Positions 22,101-24,707 of a stretch of DNA of 24,707 bases are shown here, in pieces. Source of the DNA: a virus. A program made the position numbers and the translations under genes. The stretch spans positions 1 through 24,707 of the IMG/VR virus record IMGVR_UViG_3300042338_000373; one strand, 5' to 3'. The notes beneath the pieces were generated by a model. It was not told where the DNA came from and searched no databases. It saw nothing but the letters and a program-made list of their open reading frames with translations. How positions within the stretch are numbered: the stretch's first letter is position 1; every line of letters starts with the position of its first letter.

Positions 22101-24707
22101 TTCAAGGCCGGAGACACGACGAACTAATTTTGAGATGTATTCCCTAATAGGGAACGTGCCTTCAGGAGTAACTACTTCTTCAAGTGCGGCCTGGACTAGC
22201 TGACGTTCCGGTGCAACTTCACCATAGAAACGACGCGACCCACGAACTTCACGGCTAGCACGAAGATTGCGAAGGACACGCTGCCTAGTCTGATTTTTGT
22301 TGATGTCAGCTTCTAATCCGGACAGTACGCCTTGCTCCGGTGTAATGCCGAACGCGGCTTCAGGATCATTTTTGATGATGTCAATGAGGCGTTGTGCATC
22401 TTCGATGGTGTTAATTACATCAATGAGTCGAGCGTCTGCGGTTTCAATAGCTGTACCAAGTTTTGCTTGATTGGTTGTAGAGCTATCCATTATTTGTTGA
22501 GCGCGAGCTTTGATTGTTTCTAGGCGTTTGCCGAGACGTGTCCAGGTTTCTTTAGCGAATCGTTTGTTGGGGTCTAGGGCTGCGGCAATGTCGCCGTCAA
22601 TTGCTTCAAGTAGTCGGGTGTTGAATATGTCGCCGTATTCGGTAGCGATGTATTGCAGGCTTCGGGCCATTGAAGCTACGTCGTTGGCTCGTGCCGTTTG
22701 TGAGAAGCGTTCTTGTAATCCAAGTGATGGCCGCATTGGTGCGGGGTAGATCATTTTGTTTTGTAAAAATTCAACAATTGCTACGTTGTCGGAGTTGCGA
22801 AGGTAGTCAAATGATTCGATGATTGCTTGTGCGGCGATCTGATATTCGAGGCTGTCAATTGCTGAGTTAGCGAACTGAGAAAAGATTCGTGGTGGGGGGT
22901 CCATGACATCTAGTTCACCGAGGGTGTCAATGAGTTGTGGTGCGTCTCGTTCAATGACGTAAACAACTGCTGTGTCAAGGACTTCTTGTACTGCCGCTGA
23001 GATTGTACGCCCGTCTAATTCTTGAATGAGTAGCGATGGGTCGGGGTAGACATCTTGGTATGTGAATGGCATTGGGCCTTTGAGGAACCCTTTGCCTTGC
23101 ATGGCCATGTCGTTAAAGAAGTTGTGCCATCCGGCGTATGTTTGAATGAATGCTTCTAGTTGGATTGAAGATACGTCATCAATTGCGTTGTTCAAATATT
23201 GAAGGGCTTTAGTTAACGATTCTGCGCTGTAGCTATAACCAAGGTCTTTTAGTTCGGGTGGTAGGTCAAATGGTTGCAGATCAGCGAGGATTTCGTTTAA
23301 CGGTTTGCCAGCTCGTAATGCTGCTTGGATGTCTCTAATTTGTCCGGTGATGTGCAGGATTCCGGCTGCACCTACCCATTCAGGTAGCGGCTGATCGAAC
23401 GCGCCAGGGTTTGCTTCTTTGACGTTGGCTTTGCGTTCAAAGAAATCTGCTAGTTGGTTCATGCGGGCAGCGGTTGCTTGGTCGCCGGTAAGTGTTGCTG
23501 CTTCACGAAGTTCGACAACAGATGCTCGTAATTGTTCTACTGTTTCGGGAACTGCGCCAAGGTCTTGTAGTCGAACAAATTCTGCTGAGAAGCTGTCACG
23601 GTATTGGGTGTAGACGCGTTCACGTTGGCGTTCAAATTGTCGTAGTTTTTTGGGTCGGCCGGTGCGCTCAAGCCATGCCATACGTTTGTCGTTAAGTTTG
23701 ACAAGTTCACCAGTTTTGAGGTTGATTGCTGGATCAAATTGGTCAATTGCTCGTAGCGCATCAATTTCGTTATTAAGTACCGCAATTTTGGTGTCGTAAT
23801 CTTTGAGTTTTGTGTCAGCGAAATCTCGTTTGGCTGTTAATACTTCATCTAATGTTTGTCGTAATGGGCCGACACCGGGCTGGCGTACAGGTATATCAAT
23901 GTTGTTGAATCGTTTGTTGTAACGCTCGACAAGGTTTGGTTTCCACGGTAAACCTGATCCGGCGATACGTCCAGCTGCGGCAGCTAGATCGGATTTGCCA
24001 CCGTATTTTGCTCCGGCACTAACTACGCGTGCAGTACCACGAACAGTTGCAGCGATTGGTTGCTCCATGAATGAACCAGTACCTTTAATGACTGATCCGA
24101 GTCGGCCACCAGCGGCTGTACCGGCTGCTTCAAAGACTGATCCTGCACCGACACCTCGACCAAGTAACAGAATGTTTCCGGCATCTTCGATTAGGACGTT
24201 GCCTAGTTGGCCTTGGCGTAATGCGTTGTAGTAGTCGTTGCCTGGTTCACGGAAATTGTATGCGCCAAATGATCCTGTTTCTGCGAGGCGACCTACTGTT
24301 TGTGGTATAGATTGTGCCATTGCACCAAGTAACGGTAATGAACGCTGTGATGCATAGGCGGCTAGATCAGTACCTGTAAGACCTAGTTCTTTTCCTTTGC
24401 GAAGGTCTTCTTCTGCTCTTGATTCAATTCCTGGTGATATTTGCCCAATTAATACTTCAGGCATACCGACAGCTGTTTGTACTGTTTTGCCTACGAGGCT
24501 TGGAATCATTCCTGCCAAAGTTTTAGGGAATGTAAGAATTTGCCCAGCACTTGAAAGAAATCCACCTAGCAGACCTTTGTCTTTAGGTTTGTTTTTGTTA
24601 GACGAAGAAAGTCCTGGCGGTGGCGGGATGTTGCTTATAGAAGGTTTTGGTAACGTCAATGTTCGTGCCGTTACTGGTCGAAGCGACGGTTGTGTTGGCG
24701 TGACTTT
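19182..24707 (-). CDS. Giant polyvalent / internal-virion-type protein, 5' end outside window
   Basis: At least 1,825 residues; the frame stays open to the right edge (no stop before it, and the TTG at 24659 has no ribosome site), so the true N-terminus is probably outside. Regions in order: a Pro/Gly-rich start (PPPPGLSSS, GLLGGFLSSAG); an Ala/Gly-rich part with REPGNDYYNALRQG resembling a block in the kinase protein; a long charged helical and coiled-coil middle (about 280-1200); and a C-terminal part with LPFSIVRWQMGDA (about 1391), SPWERNVLRQAFPFW (about 1567-1582) and a hydrophobic segment near the end. The last motif resembles that of very large polyvalent proteins carried by phages and conjugative elements and delivered with DNA. 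No enzyme active site is seen. The first gene of the visible operon. Confidence 0.8.
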   Translation of the reverse strand, partial: KVTPTQPSLRPVTARTLTLPKPSISNIPPPPGLSSSNKNKPKDKGLLGGFLSSAGQILTFPKTLAGMIPSLVGKTVQTAVGMPEVLIGQISPGIESRAEEDLRKGKELGLTGTDLAAYASQRSLPLLGAMAQSIPQTVGRLAETGSFGAYNFREPGNDYYNALRQGQLGNVLIEDAGNILLLGRGVGAGSVFEAAGTAAGGRLGSVIKGTGSFMEQPIAATVRGTARVVSAGAKYGGKSDLAAAAGRIAGSGLPWKPNLVERYNKRFNNIDIPVRQPGVGPLRQTLDEVLTAKRDFADTKLKDYDTKIAVLNNEIDALRAIDQFDPAINLKTGELVKLNDKRMAWLERTGRPKKLRQFERQRERVYTQYRDSFSAEFVRLQDLGAVPETVEQLRASVVELREAATLTGDQATAARMNQLADFFERKANVKEANPGAFDQPLPEWVGAAGILHITGQIRDIQAALRAGKPLNEILADLQPFDLPPELKDLGYSYSAESLTKALQYLNNAIDDVSSIQLEAFIQTYAGWHNFFNDMAMQGKGFLKGPMPFTYQDVYPDPSLLIQELDGRTISAAVQEVLDTAVVYVIERDAPQLIDTLGELDVMDPPPRIFSQFANSAIDSLEYQIAAQAIIESFDYLRNSDNVAIVEFLQNKMIYPAPMRPSLGLQERFSQTARANDVASMARSLQYIATEYGDIFNTRLLEAIDGDIAAALDPNKRFAKETWTRLGKRLETIKARAQQIMDSSTTNQAKLGTAIETADARLIDVINTIEDAQRLIDIIKNDPEAAFGITPEQGVLSGLEADINKNQTRQRVLRNLRASREVRGSRRFYGEVAPERQLVQAALEEVVTPEGTFPIREYISKLVRRVSGLEGASTRGLNAVERIVLEVSRLRKKQALAATLDENSLLEVVDQLRNAEDIYGPAKTSRTEAELLNEGRDGGEYFPEYYKDIIDAFAYPEQFQARIDALENQIPKLTSAAERAAAERAAQISDLRRQINELEDLSQNKYQFPENVLTQKAKAARARGDIVEADRLDRLARIYRNALNQSGYLDPYLSRMETELRALEKGLPARTREAATSVRVQVRQRLKGIGKIEPATITFDTLDNEGNPVRLAGSNPNANDVVMTTTTRGRLFGERDNIIADQAKRATRLEELREKHARADELAARAEAGETAAGRYEAQLRRPFGPEVQPEAPMYVPGGITQSMSDAARVQLSEMSTGAAPQLGASYERVKFSNLMPLSVRQVAERIGEVMGQWGRNSVIEDIIRNPDFVSTVAGKIPEDQLSILRTNAENNVRNMGIAQTPVQFAAAVRTEYGRLIMDRLRNEGYEPISPTRVDLMSMEGHAPLGDLSQKVKPENVAEDSLVMRIGMRDRLSGQYTPRFGGSDIPQGVINAFQKIGVVTQKWKSIILPFSIVRWQMGDAVGNVMNAWVRGDIPAGQLLKSINDVKARLADPKNLSTLELLFSDTTNQAINDPVIAAGIGMGLQARGLRSSEQLTVRQGTLRPTPQYAPSRYFGTFRDTMFNLNETQNTLARAGVYMVKLDETLQSMGRNIDEISPQTIAADPVLYQAVSDAVSFTNETLGAFSELSPWERNVLRQAFPFWSWIKFINKAAMKLAIDNPDRVLFHAHLGMMVADPNARDWYDWLRGKTPVGGFLFDLSFLNPYEDALLFSGNPMSATAEQFTSLSPAITFPLNALNEVVYATSGRNLIPFSPVSRPGYLEGRPGTTTRGIGDVAGGIGYLGLKAFGGPFRNTLSLLPTGTIPGTDVATGPVNRYPQGSARTTGAYADPRLSPTAGRLSAILSTFGVPAPIFEYDEAVRQGKLQSQRDQAALLRRIQERAAAS

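Noticed and set aside
1-24707. CRISPR arrays, rRNA genes, full tRNA genes or insertion sequences
   Set aside because: No evenly spaced repeats, no cloverleaf with all arms, and no transposase or terminal inverted repeats were found.

Overview
This window looks like part of a double-stranded DNA tailed phage (or prophage) of an actinobacterium. The large terminase (761-2332) marks it as a tailed phage. A WhiB-type iron-sulfur regulator (9624-10304), several small CxxC proteins of actinophage type, and frequent GTG/TTG starts with ATGA/GTGA stop-start overlaps point to an actinobacterial host. The host cannot be narrowed further from the sequence. Base composition is mixed: about 3660-6950 is visibly GC-rich, while the 3' halves of the genes at 13379-18542 are AT-rich.

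Layout. (1) 1-3164, leftward: a gene at 2880-3164, a putative small terminase, the large terminase, a CxxC protein, a one-helix membrane protein, and the first codons of a gene that leaves the window. (2) 3165-4118: a 950-base stretch with no convincing gene, holding G-tracts, hairpins and, at its right end, a good rightward sigma70-type promoter (4034-4062). (3) 4119-6978, rightward: a tightly coupled GC-rich operon of small unknown proteins and a GP88-like cysteine protein. The GP88-like gene is bracketed by a perfect 45-bp direct repeat, and the operon ends at a textbook terminator (6991-7025). (4) 7243-8142, rightward: a tyrosine-recombinase-like protein that has lost most of its catalytic residues. 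(5) 8132-12984, leftward: replication, recombination and regulatory genes. These include a RecT-like annealing protein, a WhiB-like protein with tandem zinc-knuckle repeats, a winged-helix protein, small zinc proteins and a lipoprotein with a transglycosylase-like domain. Two of the genes here (8132-8284 and 9476-9637) are short and easily missed. (6) 13113-24707, leftward: a continuous operon. It starts beyond the right edge with a giant (more than 1,825 aa) polyvalent or internal-virion-type protein, then a RusA-like resolvase, a Gly/Met-rich protein, three proteins that share an N-terminal tag, and a small unknown protein.

The most interesting system is region 6. Three consecutive genes (17337-18542, 15694-17334, 13379-15694) begin with nearly the same ~30-residue segment (MLPR...YTTADM.ERLAK.KAEQ) and share further short blocks, but carry different C-terminal modules. 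One of these modules has the motif set of a PI3/PI4-kinase-like protein kinase. The shared tag plus variable module, next to a giant virion-type protein, suggests a set of proteins packaged and delivered with the phage DNA, with swappable effector domains. This is inference, but the shared tag and the kinase motifs are directly visible.
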